Shown piece after piece: positions 24,946 through 34,824 of a stretch of 64,000 nucleotides of DNA; position 1 is the first letter of the stretch, and every line of letters starts with the position of its first letter. Position numbers and translations under genes: made by a program. A model generated the notes under the pieces. The model did no database searches and was not told the origin of the DNA. It saw only the letters and a list, made by a program, of their open reading frames with translations. Source of the DNA: UBA7446 sp024639165 (GTDB lineage Bacteria; Bacteroidota; Bacteroidia; Flavobacteriales; Flavobacteriaceae); NCBI GenBank assembly GCA_024639165.1, contig JAHEIX010000004.1, positions 1-64,000 on the forward strand. Reading direction: 5' to 3'.

Positions 24946-25653
24946 TTATTGCTGTAGCCGGAAATTTATAGGGTAGCTAAACGGCACTCGAACTGCACGG
25001 CCTCGTTGTTTGCCAGGCGTCATGGTGGGAAGCTTACCCATAATACGCAGCGCTTCTTTTTCTAGGTTTTTGTCAGGACCGCGAGCCCTAATGCCTGTTA
25101 TGGTACCGTCTTTATCAATGACAAACTGAACATAGACTCGCCCCTGTATGCCCATTTCCTGAGCAATTTCAGGATAGCGGAAGTTTTTAAGCACGTGCTT
25201 GTCCATCTTTTCTTGAAAACATTTTCTACGCTCTGACTTCTTAACCCGCTCACATCCTGGAAACAACGGAACATCTTCAATAATGGCAAAAGGAACGTCT
25301 GCCTCAATTTCCTCCTCCATTACTTCTACATCCTCAATAATTTCTTCTTGGGTCGTTTCGGTAGATTCAATAACCGTTTCTTCTACACCTTCCTCGTCTT
25401 TTACAACTTCTAAGACTTGTGTCACTACAGCTGGTGGCGGTGGTGGTGGGGGTGTCTTTAATTGTTCCGTTAGTGGAACGTCTTCAATATCATCATCAGC
25501 AACATTCAACATTCCAATATCAATAGGTGACTTGTCATAGCTTTTATACTCAACTAATTTCCAAGACAAAAACAAAACAAGGCACAGGCCTATAGCAAAG
25601 TATTGCCCGCTGTTTCTAGTTAAATCAGCTTTTGGATTTTTTTTGGGTTTCAT
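24946..25653 (-). CDS. TonB family energy transducer (second tandem copy)
   Basis: 235 residues: basic N-terminus, one membrane helix (GQYFAIGLCLVLFLSWKLVEY), Pro-rich hinge (TPPPPPPPAVVTQ), an acidic region (EETVIESTETTQEEII), and the C-terminal TonB domain with FPGCERVKKSERRKCFQ, FRYPEIAQEMGIQGRVYVQF and KLPTMTPGKQRGRAVRVPF. Transmits the ExbBD-harvested proton-motive force to outer-membrane receptors. Nearly identical over its second half to the copy upstream, so it is a recent tandem duplicate. The mRNA just before its ATG can form an 8-bp hairpin. Confidence 0.92.
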   Translation of the reverse strand: MKPKKNPKADLTRNSGQYFAIGLCLVLFLSWKLVEYKSYDKSPIDIGMLNVADDDIEDVPLTEQLKTPPPPPPPAVVTQVLEVVKDEEGVEETVIESTETTQEEIIEDVEVMEEEIEADVPFAIIEDVPLFPGCERVKKSERRKCFQEKMDKHVLKNFRYPEIAQEMGIQGRVYVQFVIDKDGTITGIRARGPDKNLEKEALRIMGKLPTMTPGKQRGRAVRVPFSYPINFRLQQ

Positions 25654-25656
25654 AAC

Positions 25657-25687
25657 GTAGGTTTTAAAATGGGTATTTCAAACCTAC
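25657..25687. repeat. Inverted repeat before the second tonB
   Basis: GTAGGTTT (25657-25664) and AAACCTAC (25680-25687), perfect 8-bp arms with a 15-nt spacer, ending 3 nt from the ATG on the minus strand. Could be a hairpin hiding the start codon, or an operator. The 5' arm on the minus strand also contains a -7-like TAGGTTTG. Confidence 0.6.
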
Positions 25688-25699
25688 AAAAATTTTGCC

Positions 25700-25724
25700 A
25701 AAAAAAACCCGGCTAATGCCGGGC
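25700..25724 (-). terminator. Terminator between the tandem tonB genes
   Basis: Minus strand CCCGGC, loop ATTA, GCCGGG, then seven T residues, 6 bp after the first tonB stop. Strong intrinsic terminator, so the two copies are largely separate transcripts. Confidence 0.85.
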
Positions 25725-25729
25725 TGTTG

Positions 25730-26431
25730 TTATTGTAACCTAAACGTAATGGGAATACTGAAAGGAACTCGAACAGGTCGCCCGCGTTGTTTTCCTGGAG
25801 TCATGGTAGGGAGCTTACCAATAATACGATTGGCTTCTTTCTCCAAATTCTTATCTGGACCACGTGTTCTAATGCCTGTGATAGTACCGTCTTTATCTAT
25901 AATAAATTGGACATATACTCGGCCTTGAATACCCATTTCTTGGGCAATTTCAGGATAGCGGAAATTTTTGGCAATATGACGCTGTATCTTTTCTTGAAAA
26001 CATTTTCTGCGTTCTGATTTTTTAACCCGCTCACAACCTGGAAACAACGGGACATCTTCAATAATGGCAAAGGGAACATCCACGTCCAAATCCTCTTCCA
26101 TCACTTCAACTTCCTCAATAATTTCCTCTTGTGTAGTTTCTGTGGATTCAATAACCGTTTCTTCAATTTCTTCCTCATCTTCAACTACCTCAATGATTTC
26201 TGGTGCAGGTGGCGGTGGTGGTGGCGGTGGTGTTTTGATTTGCTCTGTAAGGGGAACTAGCTCGTCATCGTCATCATCCACATTAAGTGCTTCATAACCA
26301 TACATGGATTTGTCGTAGGTTTTCCATTCGATTGCTTGCCAAGAAATAAAGAGTACTAAGCAAAGACCAATGGCAAAGTATAACCTACCGTTCTTTCTTA
26401 AATCAGCGTTATGGTTTTTTTTCGGTTGCAT
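25730..26431 (-). CDS. TonB family energy transducer (first tandem copy)
   Basis: 233 residues with the same plan as its neighbour: membrane helix LYFAIGLCLVLFISWQAIEW, acidic linker DDDDELVPL, Pro run TPPPPPPPPAPEI, acidic EETVIESTETTQEEII, and a TonB C-terminal domain (FPGCERVKKSERRKCFQ, GIQGRVYVQFIIDKDGTITG, ending ITFRLQ). The two proteins differ mainly in the hinge and near the helix. 75 bp separate it from gcvH upstream, with no strong promoter visible. Likely partner of an ExbBD pair, possibly that at 9.6-12 kb. Confidence 0.92.
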   Translation of the reverse strand: MQPKKNHNADLRKNGRLYFAIGLCLVLFISWQAIEWKTYDKSMYGYEALNVDDDDDELVPLTEQIKTPPPPPPPPAPEIIEVVEDEEEIEETVIESTETTQEEIIEEVEVMEEDLDVDVPFAIIEDVPLFPGCERVKKSERRKCFQEKIQRHIAKNFRYPEIAQEMGIQGRVYVQFIIDKDGTITGIRTRGPDKNLEKEANRIIGKLPTMTPGKQRGRPVRVPFSIPITFRLQ

Positions 26432-26506
26432 TTGAAAAATTTATTGAAGAGCTAATGTAATAATTTTAATATTAGTATAGTAAATAAAAATTGAAGGTTG
26501 ATGAAA

Positions 26507-26884
26507 TTACGAAATCACGGCTTGATATCCCTCGTGAGTGAGCAGGGCTTCAATTTGAGACAAGTCGCTGATTTTCATTTTTATAATCCACCCTTGGTTA
26601 TAAGGGTCCTCGTTTACAAGTTCAGGAGTGTCTTCCAGGTCTTCGTTAAAGGCCGTGATTTCCCCAGTAAGAGGTAAAAACAAATCAGATACTGTTTTAA
26701 CTGCTTCAACCGTTCCAAAAACCGCTTCTTTATCTAGCGATTCGCCCACAGTCTCGACCTCAACGTAAACAATATCGCCTAACTCGCCTTGCGCAAAATC
26801 GGTAATACCAATAGTTGCTTGGTCTCCTTCAATACGAACCCATTCATGGTCTTGGGTGTATTTTAAATCCTGTGGAATATTCAT
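26507..26884 (-). CDS. gcvH: Glycine cleavage system H protein
   Basis: Lipoyl carrier of the glycine cleavage complex, cytoplasmic. 125 residues: MNIPQDLKYTQDHEWV, ITDFAQGELGDIVYVE, and the lipoylation site K63 in FGTVEAVKTVSDL, followed by the hammerhead-fold second half with LVNEDPYNQGWIIKM. gcvP and gcvT are not nearby. It follows sprA by 33 bp on the same strand, so it may be read through from the ruvA-sprA transcript. Confidence 0.95.
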   Translation of the reverse strand: MNIPQDLKYTQDHEWVRIEGDQATIGITDFAQGELGDIVYVEVETVGESLDKEAVFGTVEAVKTVSDLFLPLTGEITAFNEDLEDTPELVNEDPYNQGWIIKMKISDLSQIEALLTHEGYQAVIS

Positions 26885-26917
26885 CTTTCAATTTTGTTTA
26901 AATGTAATGCAAACGTG

Positions 26918-29900
26918 CTAATTTCCAAAATTGTATCGCAGTGTTATTCCAGCACGTATGTTGGTTTGCGGGAAAGCCGTGGAAATGGCAAATTTCGAAA
27001 ATGCGTGATCGTAGAAAAATAAGGCGTTGAAATTACGGGAGAGCCCGTAATCTGCAGACATCTTAAGGGACCACAAGCGTTGCCCTGCAGTAACCTGATC
27101 ACTTAAAAGATCTAGGTTTCGAATAAGCGTAATGTTATCACGAACAGATAAATCTGCTTTGATGTTGATGTCTCCTTTTAGCTTGGTGGATTTGCCGCCA
27201 ATATTGGTCTTAAATTTTACGTTCTTGATGCGGTAGCCCATACCAACAATCCATTCGTCGCCAGATGTTTCGGTGAGTAAGTTGTTGTCAAGTGATAAGG
27301 ACAAAGCGCGATCTTTTCGTACTTCGGCAGAAACTTGAAGGCTATTTTTAAGTTCAAAATCGAGCTTGAGTAAGGGGTTAAATTGCTCCACCAAGTTTAC
27401 GTTGGTGTAGAGAATTTTATTCATAAAATTACCCGACTGATCGGTGCCGTTGGCTTGATAATCAAGGTTGGTGGCAAAGGCATTGAGCGTATGGCTGGCG
27501 CGGTAACCGTGCGAAATTGCAAATCGATTAAATCGTTTTTTAAATGATTTCAACCGCATAAATCCAGTATACTGCATGTTCCAGTTGGGAAGTGGGAAGC
27601 TGCGTTTTGCCTCCATGCTAACCGAATTGGGGTCCGCTCCAGTATAGGCAGCTAAAAAGGCAGGAATAAGCACTGCTTGATTTGTTTTTCCATAGCCGGT
27701 TGGGAAGCCATCTGCATCAATATTCCCCGTTGGTATGCCTCGTGCAGCAGCCAATCGCCCTGCAATAATCAAACGATTTGTTTTCAGATCTTCAAAGGCC
27801 GTTGACGCCAGGCCATCACCGCTAAATGAAGTGCGCAACATGATGGTTGAAATTTCAAAATTACCAAATAAGCGTGGCGATAATGCATTATAAACCCCAT
27901 TGACAACACTAAAGTTCTCTGAGTTGTTTTCTGAATAACTACGGTTCCCCGTCAGATCGAGTTGGAGTCCTTGTAACAGTCCAATTTCGGCACTGTATGA
28001 TATTTCACTGTTGTGTACGGTTGTATACGCTTGATTAAAATTTGGAAATTCCGTGAGCCATCCTCTTTTGGCGGCTTCAAAACGAATGTCTTCTTGGCGA
28101 CCCAAGGCAAAGGCTAACCCAGGATTAGCCGTGCCTAAAAAGCCGATATTTTGGGTATACCCAGGGAACACCGTTCCGTTATTTTCACTATACGAAACCT
28201 GCACCCTTCTCAATGCAGTAACTAGACCTATCAAAGTGTTCTTAACCTTAACTCCCGCTTTCTTTTTATCGCTTTTTTTGTTGTTTTTACGCAAGCCCAG
28301 ACTGTTGTACAGGGCCTGCATATTGGCACTTCCGTTCCATTGAATGGTATTGGCGTTCTGCAGCGTATGTACAATACCAAGGGCATTATTGTTTTCGTCA
28401 ACCACATTGGCCAATGCAGAGGAGCCCCGCTGCCAATTAAAATTACCTGTATAAGAATAGGTTCCATCTAAAAAAGACAGTAGTGGGATATATTTAAATG
28501 GCAACTGATAGGTAGCGCCAATAGACTGATCAAAACGGTCCATTTGTCCTGTATCCCAGATACCATCCCAGATGTCCAATGAAGTGTCGATTTGTGTGCT
28601 GCCCGCAGTACCATTCTTCAAATAGTTACGAACGATATTTCGGCTAGATGCAGAGAAATCCAGACGGAATGAATTCGTCAGATTATGATTGACCGTGAAC
28701 AACCAATCAAACAGGTAGTTGCGCTGTTGTAGGTCGGGCAAGGGCAATTGGCTTGAAGCATCCATACCCTCCAAAAAGACCTGTCGGAAACGCTGACTTT
28801 GAAAGGTTCTGTTGATGTTCGCTGCAAGCGAAACCGAACTGGGCATCAAATTCAAATTTAGTTCAGACAACCATCGTAGATACTTCTTAGTGGATATGGC
28901 CTGTACTTTGCCTAGGGGTTTTAATGAGAGTGGCTTGAACGAATAATTATATCCTGCTCCCAAACGTACATTCTGAAAGGCGAAGTTCTCAATTTCAAAA
29001 TCGTTTCTCTTTTCTTCGTTATACGAATAGGAAAGGTCTAAATTTTCAAGATCAAAAAAGTTTTCCTTGGCATCTGCACTGCGCTGCTTTCGCACACCAA
29101 TCAAATTGATGCTTTTGAGTTTGGCAACACTAATGGCTTGATCACGTATGGCATCACGTTCGTCTTGGCTTGCAGCGGTATCCAGTCTGTCCTGTAACTC
29201 AATATCCCTGTAAAAAGGATCGTATTTTGGCGTTATAACCTCTTGATTATAGCTATAGCTTAGGGGTAGTACTAATCCCCATTTTTTAGGAAATAACATC
29301 CCTGCATTGATGCTTGTGGCTATGCCGTAAGAACGGGTGTCGTCCTGGCTTCGCATGTTTGGCGACTGATCGATAGCACCAAATCCGACAGTAGAGATGG
29401 CCCCGTTTAAGGTAACATTTGCAAAATCGGCTAGGTTAGCATCCAGTGTACCAACAGCAGCCCAGCCACCACTTGAGTCAATTTCTGAGAGTCGAAGTTC
29501 GTTAAACCACACTTCACCGTCAAGGTTGCTCCCCACGGTGGTACTTGGGTTTTTGACGCCCACCACCAAGGTTCTTATGGCGCCTAGCGTTGGATTACCT
29601 CGAATGGATAATTTGTATTTTTTATCGCCTGGCAAACTGGAGTTTGGTGTAAATTCATTAATGCGTTCAAGATTCTCATCAAAATAAGTAGCGCCTACCA
29701 TTTCTCGACTTGCAATAGATTTGGCCTTAATTTTTGTGAGCCATTCTACAGGTATATCTATTTCGTTTGATGCCACTTGCCACACTTCTTCGGCTGTTAA
29801 ATTATTTGACACCCCGCGGGTATAGGCCGTTGGCTTAAGCGGAATTTCTATTTGATAATAGTTTTCATCCAGATCAGTTCCCATACGAATGAAGCCTACT

Positions 29901-32900
29901 ATGCGTTCGTCCATATCGTCGTTGGCACCCTCGCCTGGCAATGGGTTTTCGTCGGGCAGCGATTCAGCATGCAGGAACATTCGCAACCGTTTGTATTGGC
30001 GCATATCCAAATCGATGTGCTTATAAACTCCTTGCCCATCTTCGGGAGCTAAATCCCTAACTCGTATAGACAACGATTGTTCGTTTTCACGAATCAAATT
30101 GTTGTAGCTGTTCAAAGTTTCACGCACAATTCCTGGGGGTAATTTGTAGCGTATGGGGGTTCTTGTTTCGTTCTCCAATACATTTACTGCACTCACTTCA
30201 AGCTGGGTGTTCGGGTGGGGTATTTGTTTGGTATTAAGTGGTATGGGCGCACGTGTCCAATCGGCACGTACAATGTCCAATGTGCCGAAACGGAAAACCG
30301 TAGGTTGGCTAAAACCCGTTAACATCATCCGCATAAAGCGAATTGACCTGAGGTCACTCATGTCGTTTATAGGTTCAAAATAATTTCTCTTTTGGGGAGC
30401 ATCGTAATATTCTGGAACTACTGGAACACGGAATTGTAGCCAGCGTGAAGAAGTAACCTGCCCATTTGGTAATTGAATGTTGTCTTTTTCACGAACATCA
30501 ACCAAGAATGGGTGACTCCCAACCTGCATATTTTTTTGAATCGGGATGCGATATTGAAAATACCTGTCAATGGTATTCATGGTATTATCCTGATTTAAAT
30601 CTTCGGCATCAGGGGTGGTGTATGATCCTCTAAATTGTTCTGTAACTTCAATTGGGGAATTGCCTTGTGTACCGTTGTAATTTTTATAACGATCCAAAAC
30701 AGAACCACTGCCTTGACCGAAATAGCTATAATTATCACCTGCCGGGTCGTCCGCAGGTCCATTGGTATAAATGATGCGTTCTTCATCATCGTTGAGTCCA
30801 TCTAAGCCTACGTCTTGCAAGCTGCGATTTTGCCCGTCTGCGTCAAAAGCATACACAAGCGACTGTGTGGCTGGTGTTATCCCCCAAGCAGTATTGTAGG
30901 TAGCTGTGTTTTGTCCTGAAGCTGGAAGTCCGTTTTCATAAACTTTGCGGCCGTCTTTTAATACGTCTTCAGAAATGTTACCTAAATGAAATACCAATTC
31001 GCCCAAATCATCAGATGCTGACGTTTGATCTGAAAAAGTATCTAACAGCCAAAATTCGATATACTCCACATTGGATTGAGCAAAGTCGGTAGTAGACATG
31101 GCGCGTGTAATTCCAGCCCAGCTGTCTTCAGGAGCTGATCCAAAAGCAGGGGCATTGTTATAAGGGCCGCGCTCTTGTGGATAATAGGCCAAGTCAAAGG
31201 TATACTGGACCAAAGACTGCCCCTGTACAACATCTTGTTGAGGGAATATTTCTTCTATAAAAATACGTCTCGCTGCATTGGTCGAGAGGTCATCGTCTGA
31301 AATACCGCTTGGTCTTCTATTGGAGTAAAACAAAGGATCAATATTGTACCATGAAAGTTTGGCGCGCTGATAACCTGCGCTTATGTCATCTACATTTACA
31401 CTTGACCCGGCAATGGGCAATTGTTGTGAAGGAGCGGGCACACTGGAGAGAAACCAAGAGTAGGTATCTCGTATATCAAGGTTGGTTTGGGTTCCTTCAA
31501 AATCGTCTATATAAGTGGTAGGAGCATTGTTGAGCTGAGTACCTCTTGGCTGCCCCACTTTCAGATAAGCTGCCTCTGCCCGAATGGAAAGGTTTGATGC
31601 AACTCGGGTATCAATATTGGGAAGCTTATTTACCATTCTTGTAAGGAAAGGAATCTCCTTTGAGAAATTTCCACTCAATCCCAGCATGGTATTGTTTACC
31701 GGTTCTGTGCCATAGTTGGCTTTTTGGGTCAGTGGTCTTTCGCTTAGACGCATATAGGTTCCGCCTATCAAGAGGTCGTCATTCACTTTATGTTCTGCAG
31801 TAAAGCCCATAAAACGCTTGTTCTGTTGACCAAAAAGGGTGTTGCTTTCAGTAGAAACCTCAATAGGTATGTTTGAGTTTTTAATCCCCTCGTTGAGTAT
31901 GGTTACACGTCCCAACTGATAATTTACGGTATAGTCTAAACCTTCTTGAAGCAATCTACCGCCTGCAGTAACACGAACAGAACCGCGTGGTACATTAAAA
32001 GCACCAAGGGCTATTCCTTGTCCGCCACCCATTGATTTATAACGGCCTTTTAGCTCAAATTTATTGTATCGTTGATAGTCTGCCGCATCTGCTTTTGTGA
32101 TGTCGTACATTTCCTTAAATACATACTTCTTTTGGTTTTCGTTGTAAAAGTTTCTGTTGCCATATTCTTCCTGTGGATCGTTAGACTTTAACAACTCAAA
32201 CAAGTAGGCTCCAAAAGGTTCTATGCTTGGAAAAATAATTTGTCCTTGTTCTGGAAGCACCGTAATCCCACTGATGAAATCAAAAAATCCATCTCCTTCG
32301 GCTTGGGCATCTTGATAGATATTGAGTCTGTCTAAACCAAAAAGGTTAAGCAAAATACGCTCTTCTGTTCCTTGAGGCCACACTCCCTCTGCCCCTTCTT
32401 CGGGGGTAATGAAGTTTGTTGGTGAAGGGTCTGTATAAACGATATTGAAAACAAAATCTTCTTGATCTAACTGAAATGCGCCAATATTATAGACGTTTTT
32501 CATCATTAGGTCAAAAACGGGTTGTGCTACATCAAGCACAGAGCTTTTAAGCATTTTAACCACCAAGCTGTTGTTGCTTACAATTGGAGCGGCTGGCAAT
32601 CCAGAAACGGTTGTTGCTGCGACACCATCTCCGGCAAATTCACCTACCTGATAAACTTGACCATTAGCCGTATATTGAAAAGCAACAGCCAATACTTCAT
32701 CATTGTTTAAAGGTTGATTTAATGAGATATACCCCAACTGCTTGTGTAAGGTATATTCGGTTTGGTTTAATTTGCGTGCGCTTTCCAAAATGGCGTAATC
32801 ACGTCCCTCATTCACTTGGGGCGAAAGGCTTCCAAAGCCGTCTTTTGCTGTGGCAATATCACGAATATCATCCGTAAGAATTCCCCCTCCGCCAATGGCT

Positions 32901-34243
32901 AGCGGATCTGCCTTGTTTACTTCGTTATCAGGAAAAGCATTGGGTCCAGCATTAAAAAATCCACTCGTTATATCATCGAGTATGGTAGCATCTGGATTAG
33001 ATTCTCCCAAATCTTGAAGGGCAATAAGGTTTCGCACATTAGTTACGCGTGCCGAGCGGTTGGTAACCCAAACTTCTAATCGGGTAATGTCAATAGGAGA
33101 GTTGACATAAGGGTAAGTTTTAACCGATTTATCATAATTGTCTCTAAAGTATTGTGCTAAGAAAAAGTGTCGATTGTCCTCATAATCTAAAGCAAATAAG
33201 GAAAATTCCTCAAGCGTACCCTCGCCGTTGGTTTGTATGGTTTGACTTTGTGATCGCTGTTCTGAAATTACTGCAGCAATGTTGGTGTTGCCAAACTTGA
33301 GTTCTGCTTTGACTCCAAAAAGACTTTGCGCACCCGTAATCAACGAACTGTTAATGGGCATGCTGACATTACCTACTTCGAGTTTTTGTAGAATCCCATC
33401 CTCATTACCACTTATTCCTTGATCTTTAAGATTTTGAATGTTGTTAAACTTGTTTGTGGCATTCGCTGCAAATTGATTGCCTTTATTGAGTAAATCCTTA
33501 TCCTTGTTAACAAGGTCTTTCCCTTTATTTGCTAATTCCTTCCCCTTATTAATGGTATTTTGCACACTACTCGGCACCAAATCTTCTGGAAAAAACTCCA
33601 ACTTGACAACACGCTGAAAATCAAAAGTAGATTGGGTATCGTAGTTTGCATTGACTTTTAATCGGGTCCCAATTGTACCAGTAAGCGCCAGATTGATACG
33701 TTGGTTAAAATCAAAAGCCAGGCTGCTTTGATTACGTGGGGAAAGGCTGGGATTACCAGATTTTTGGTAGCGAATTCCCAAGTCAATACTTGCAGATCCT
33801 TGTGGACGAATATCAATCTCGTTACTTCCAAAAATACTTTCAAAGAGCTTGGAGTTAACATAGTAATCTGGTAACTGGTCTTCTTGGGCGTCTTCGTCCT
33901 CATTAATTCCAGCTATGGCTTCTTGTTTGTCTCTAATATAAGCCCTAGACTTTTCGGCAAATACACGCCTTCGGTATTCCTCTGGGGTAAGCGCCAAGGG
34001 CTTTTCTGCATCTATATTCCCAACTTTAACGTTATAAAAGTATAAATTTAGCTTTGGGTCAAACGTATAGGACGTAGCAAAAGTACTGGGTTTGTTTTTG
34101 AGGCTAATTTGTTTAAGATTTTGAGCTAAAACCAAGCTATCGACAGCATTAGCAGTATTGTTTTGAGCATATATACCAGTAGAAAACAGCACACTTATGA
34201 GTGTCCATAATAATCCCGATTTCTTGTCAAAAATGGTATGCAT
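26918..34243 (-). CDS. sprA: Type IX secretion outer-membrane translocon SprA/Sov
   Basis: Giant outer-membrane protein of 2441 residues forming the protein-conducting channel of the type IX secretion system, used for gliding adhesins and secreted enzymes. Signal peptide GLLWTLISVLFSTGIYAQ, then family segments SASIDLGIRYQKSGNPSLSP, LKVNANYDTQSTFDFQRVVK, LEVGNVSMPINSSLITGAQSLFGVKAEL and ERPLTQKANYG, and a long barrel of alternating strands to the end (AGITLRYNFGN). Full length for the family. A block of four 7-residue repeats sits at 232-259. Overlaps the ruvA stop by 1 base, and the ruvA-sprA order is one I recall as conserved in flavobacteria. Other T9SS genes are not in the window. Confidence 0.95.
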   Translation of the reverse strand: MHTIFDKKSGLLWTLISVLFSTGIYAQNNTANAVDSLVLAQNLKQISLKNKPSTFATSYTFDPKLNLYFYNVKVGNIDAEKPLALTPEEYRRRVFAEKSRAYIRDKQEAIAGINEDEDAQEDQLPDYYVNSKLFESIFGSNEIDIRPQGSASIDLGIRYQKSGNPSLSPRNQSSLAFDFNQRINLALTGTIGTRLKVNANYDTQSTFDFQRVVKLEFFPEDLVPSSVQNTINKGKELANKGKDLVNKDKDLLNKGNQFAANATNKFNNIQNLKDQGISGNEDGILQKLEVGNVSMPINSSLITGAQSLFGVKAELKFGNTNIAAVISEQRSQSQTIQTNGEGTLEEFSLFALDYEDNRHFFLAQYFRDNYDKSVKTYPYVNSPIDITRLEVWVTNRSARVTNVRNLIALQDLGESNPDATILDDITSGFFNAGPNAFPDNEVNKADPLAIGGGGILTDDIRDIATAKDGFGSLSPQVNEGRDYAILESARKLNQTEYTLHKQLGYISLNQPLNNDEVLAVAFQYTANGQVYQVGEFAGDGVAATTVSGLPAAPIVSNNSLVVKMLKSSVLDVAQPVFDLMMKNVYNIGAFQLDQEDFVFNIVYTDPSPTNFITPEEGAEGVWPQGTEERILLNLFGLDRLNIYQDAQAEGDGFFDFISGITVLPEQGQIIFPSIEPFGAYLFELLKSNDPQEEYGNRNFYNENQKKYVFKEMYDITKADAADYQRYNKFELKGRYKSMGGGQGIALGAFNVPRGSVRVTAGGRLLQEGLDYTVNYQLGRVTILNEGIKNSNIPIEVSTESNTLFGQQNKRFMGFTAEHKVNDDLLIGGTYMRLSERPLTQKANYGTEPVNNTMLGLSGNFSKEIPFLTRMVNKLPNIDTRVASNLSIRAEAAYLKVGQPRGTQLNNAPTTYIDDFEGTQTNLDIRDTYSWFLSSVPAPSQQLPIAGSSVNVDDISAGYQRAKLSWYNIDPLFYSNRRPSGISDDDLSTNAARRIFIEEIFPQQDVVQGQSLVQYTFDLAYYPQERGPYNNAPAFGSAPEDSWAGITRAMSTTDFAQSNVEYIEFWLLDTFSDQTSASDDLGELVFHLGNISEDVLKDGRKVYENGLPASGQNTATYNTAWGITPATQSLVYAFDADGQNRSLQDVGLDGLNDDEERIIYTNGPADDPAGDNYSYFGQGSGSVLDRYKNYNGTQGNSPIEVTEQFRGSYTTPDAEDLNQDNTMNTIDRYFQYRIPIQKNMQVGSHPFLVDVREKDNIQLPNGQVTSSRWLQFRVPVVPEYYDAPQKRNYFEPINDMSDLRSIRFMRMMLTGFSQPTVFRFGTLDIVRADWTRAPIPLNTKQIPHPNTQLEVSAVNVLENETRTPIRYKLPPGIVRETLNSYNNLIRENEQSLSIRVRDLAPEDGQGVYKHIDLDMRQYKRLRMFLHAESLPDENPLPGEGANDDMDERIVGFIRMGTDLDENYYQIEIPLKPTAYTRGVSNNLTAEEVWQVASNEIDIPVEWLTKIKAKSIASREMVGATYFDENLERINEFTPNSSLPGDKKYKLSIRGNPTLGAIRTLVVGVKNPSTTVGSNLDGEVWFNELRLSEIDSSGGWAAVGTLDANLADFANVTLNGAISTVGFGAIDQSPNMRSQDDTRSYGIATSINAGMLFPKKWGLVLPLSYSYNQEVITPKYDPFYRDIELQDRLDTAASQDERDAIRDQAISVAKLKSINLIGVRKQRSADAKENFFDLENLDLSYSYNEEKRNDFEIENFAFQNVRLGAGYNYSFKPLSLKPLGKVQAISTKKYLRWLSELNLNLMPSSVSLAANINRTFQSQRFRQVFLEGMDASSQLPLPDLQQRNYLFDWLFTVNHNLTNSFRLDFSASSRNIVRNYLKNGTAGSTQIDTSLDIWDGIWDTGQMDRFDQSIGATYQLPFKYIPLLSFLDGTYSYTGNFNWQRGSSALANVVDENNNALGIVHTLQNANTIQWNGSANMQALYNSLGLRKNNKKSDKKKAGVKVKNTLIGLVTALRRVQVSYSENNGTVFPGYTQNIGFLGTANPGLAFALGRQEDIRFEAAKRGWLTEFPNFNQAYTTVHNSEISYSAEIGLLQGLQLDLTGNRSYSENNSENFSVVNGVYNALSPRLFGNFEISTIMLRTSFSGDGLASTAFEDLKTNRLIIAGRLAAARGIPTGNIDADGFPTGYGKTNQAVLIPAFLAAYTGADPNSVSMEAKRSFPLPNWNMQYTGFMRLKSFKKRFNRFAISHGYRASHTLNAFATNLDYQANGTDQSGNFMNKILYTNVNLVEQFNPLLKLDFELKNSLQVSAEVRKDRALSLSLDNNLLTETSGDEWIVGMGYRIKNVKFKTNIGGKSTKLKGDINIKADLSVRDNITLIRNLDLLSDQVTAGQRLWSLKMSADYGLSRNFNALFFYDHAFSKFAISTAFPQTNIRAGITLRYNFGN
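33467..33550 (-). repeat. Four 21-bp repeats in sprA
   Basis: Codes for the heptads NKGKELA, NKGKDLV, NKDKDLL, NKGNQFA (residues 232-259), followed by a diverged ATNKFNN. Highly charged and likely helical; DNA copies are imperfect, so this is not a fresh expansion. Confidence 0.7.
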
Positions 34244-34824
34244 TATAATTTGTTCAGCGCGTTTTTAATCAAACGATCTACAGGCATATCGGGTTCTACT
34301 TGTAAAAGTGCATCTACAACTTTTTGGGTTTGCTTCATAGGATAACCTAAAACACCTAATGCAGATAACGCTTCATCACGCTGGGTATTGTTCGAGACCA
34401 ATGCTATTTCTTCATCATCAATAAGACCTGTAACCTTATCTCTTAAATCGACGATAACGCGCTGGGCTGTTTTGGCGCCAATCCCTTTTACGGCTTGAAT
34501 AGCCGCTACATTATCGGATTGTATGGCCTGCACCACTTCTTGTGGATTCATAGACGAAAGTACCGTGCGTGCCGTATTGGCGCCTATCCCACTGACACTG
34601 AGTAATAACCGAAAAACAGACCGCTCAACTTTTTGCATAAATCCATAAAGATTTTGTGCATCTTCACGGACCTGCATATGGGTATAAATACGTATAAGCT
34701 CGTCTTCGGGCAACTGCCCATACGTATGAAGTGAAATATGTACTTCATAGCCAACACCGCTGCAGTCAACGACTATGGTTGTCGGCGTTTTACTTACAAG
34801 CCTTCCATTTAGTTGTGTTATCAT
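34243..34824 (-). CDS. ruvA: Holliday junction DNA helicase subunit RuvA
   Basis: Junction-binding subunit of the RuvAB branch-migration motor. 193 residues: N-terminal OB fold (MITQLNGRLVSKTPTTIVVDCSGVGYEV), two helix-hairpin-helix motifs (LLLSVSGIGANTARTVL and AVKGIGAKTAQRVIVDLRDKV), and the C-terminal domain III (REDAQNLY region earlier; DEALSALGVLGYPMKQTQKVVDAL). Overlaps maeB by 4 bp and sprA by 1. ruvB lies two genes upstream. Confidence 0.95.
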   Translation of the reverse strand: MITQLNGRLVSKTPTTIVVDCSGVGYEVHISLHTYGQLPEDELIRIYTHMQVREDAQNLYGFMQKVERSVFRLLLSVSGIGANTARTVLSSMNPQEVVQAIQSDNVAAIQAVKGIGAKTAQRVIVDLRDKVTGLIDDEEIALVSNNTQRDEALSALGVLGYPMKQTQKVVDALLQVEPDMPVDRLIKNALNKL

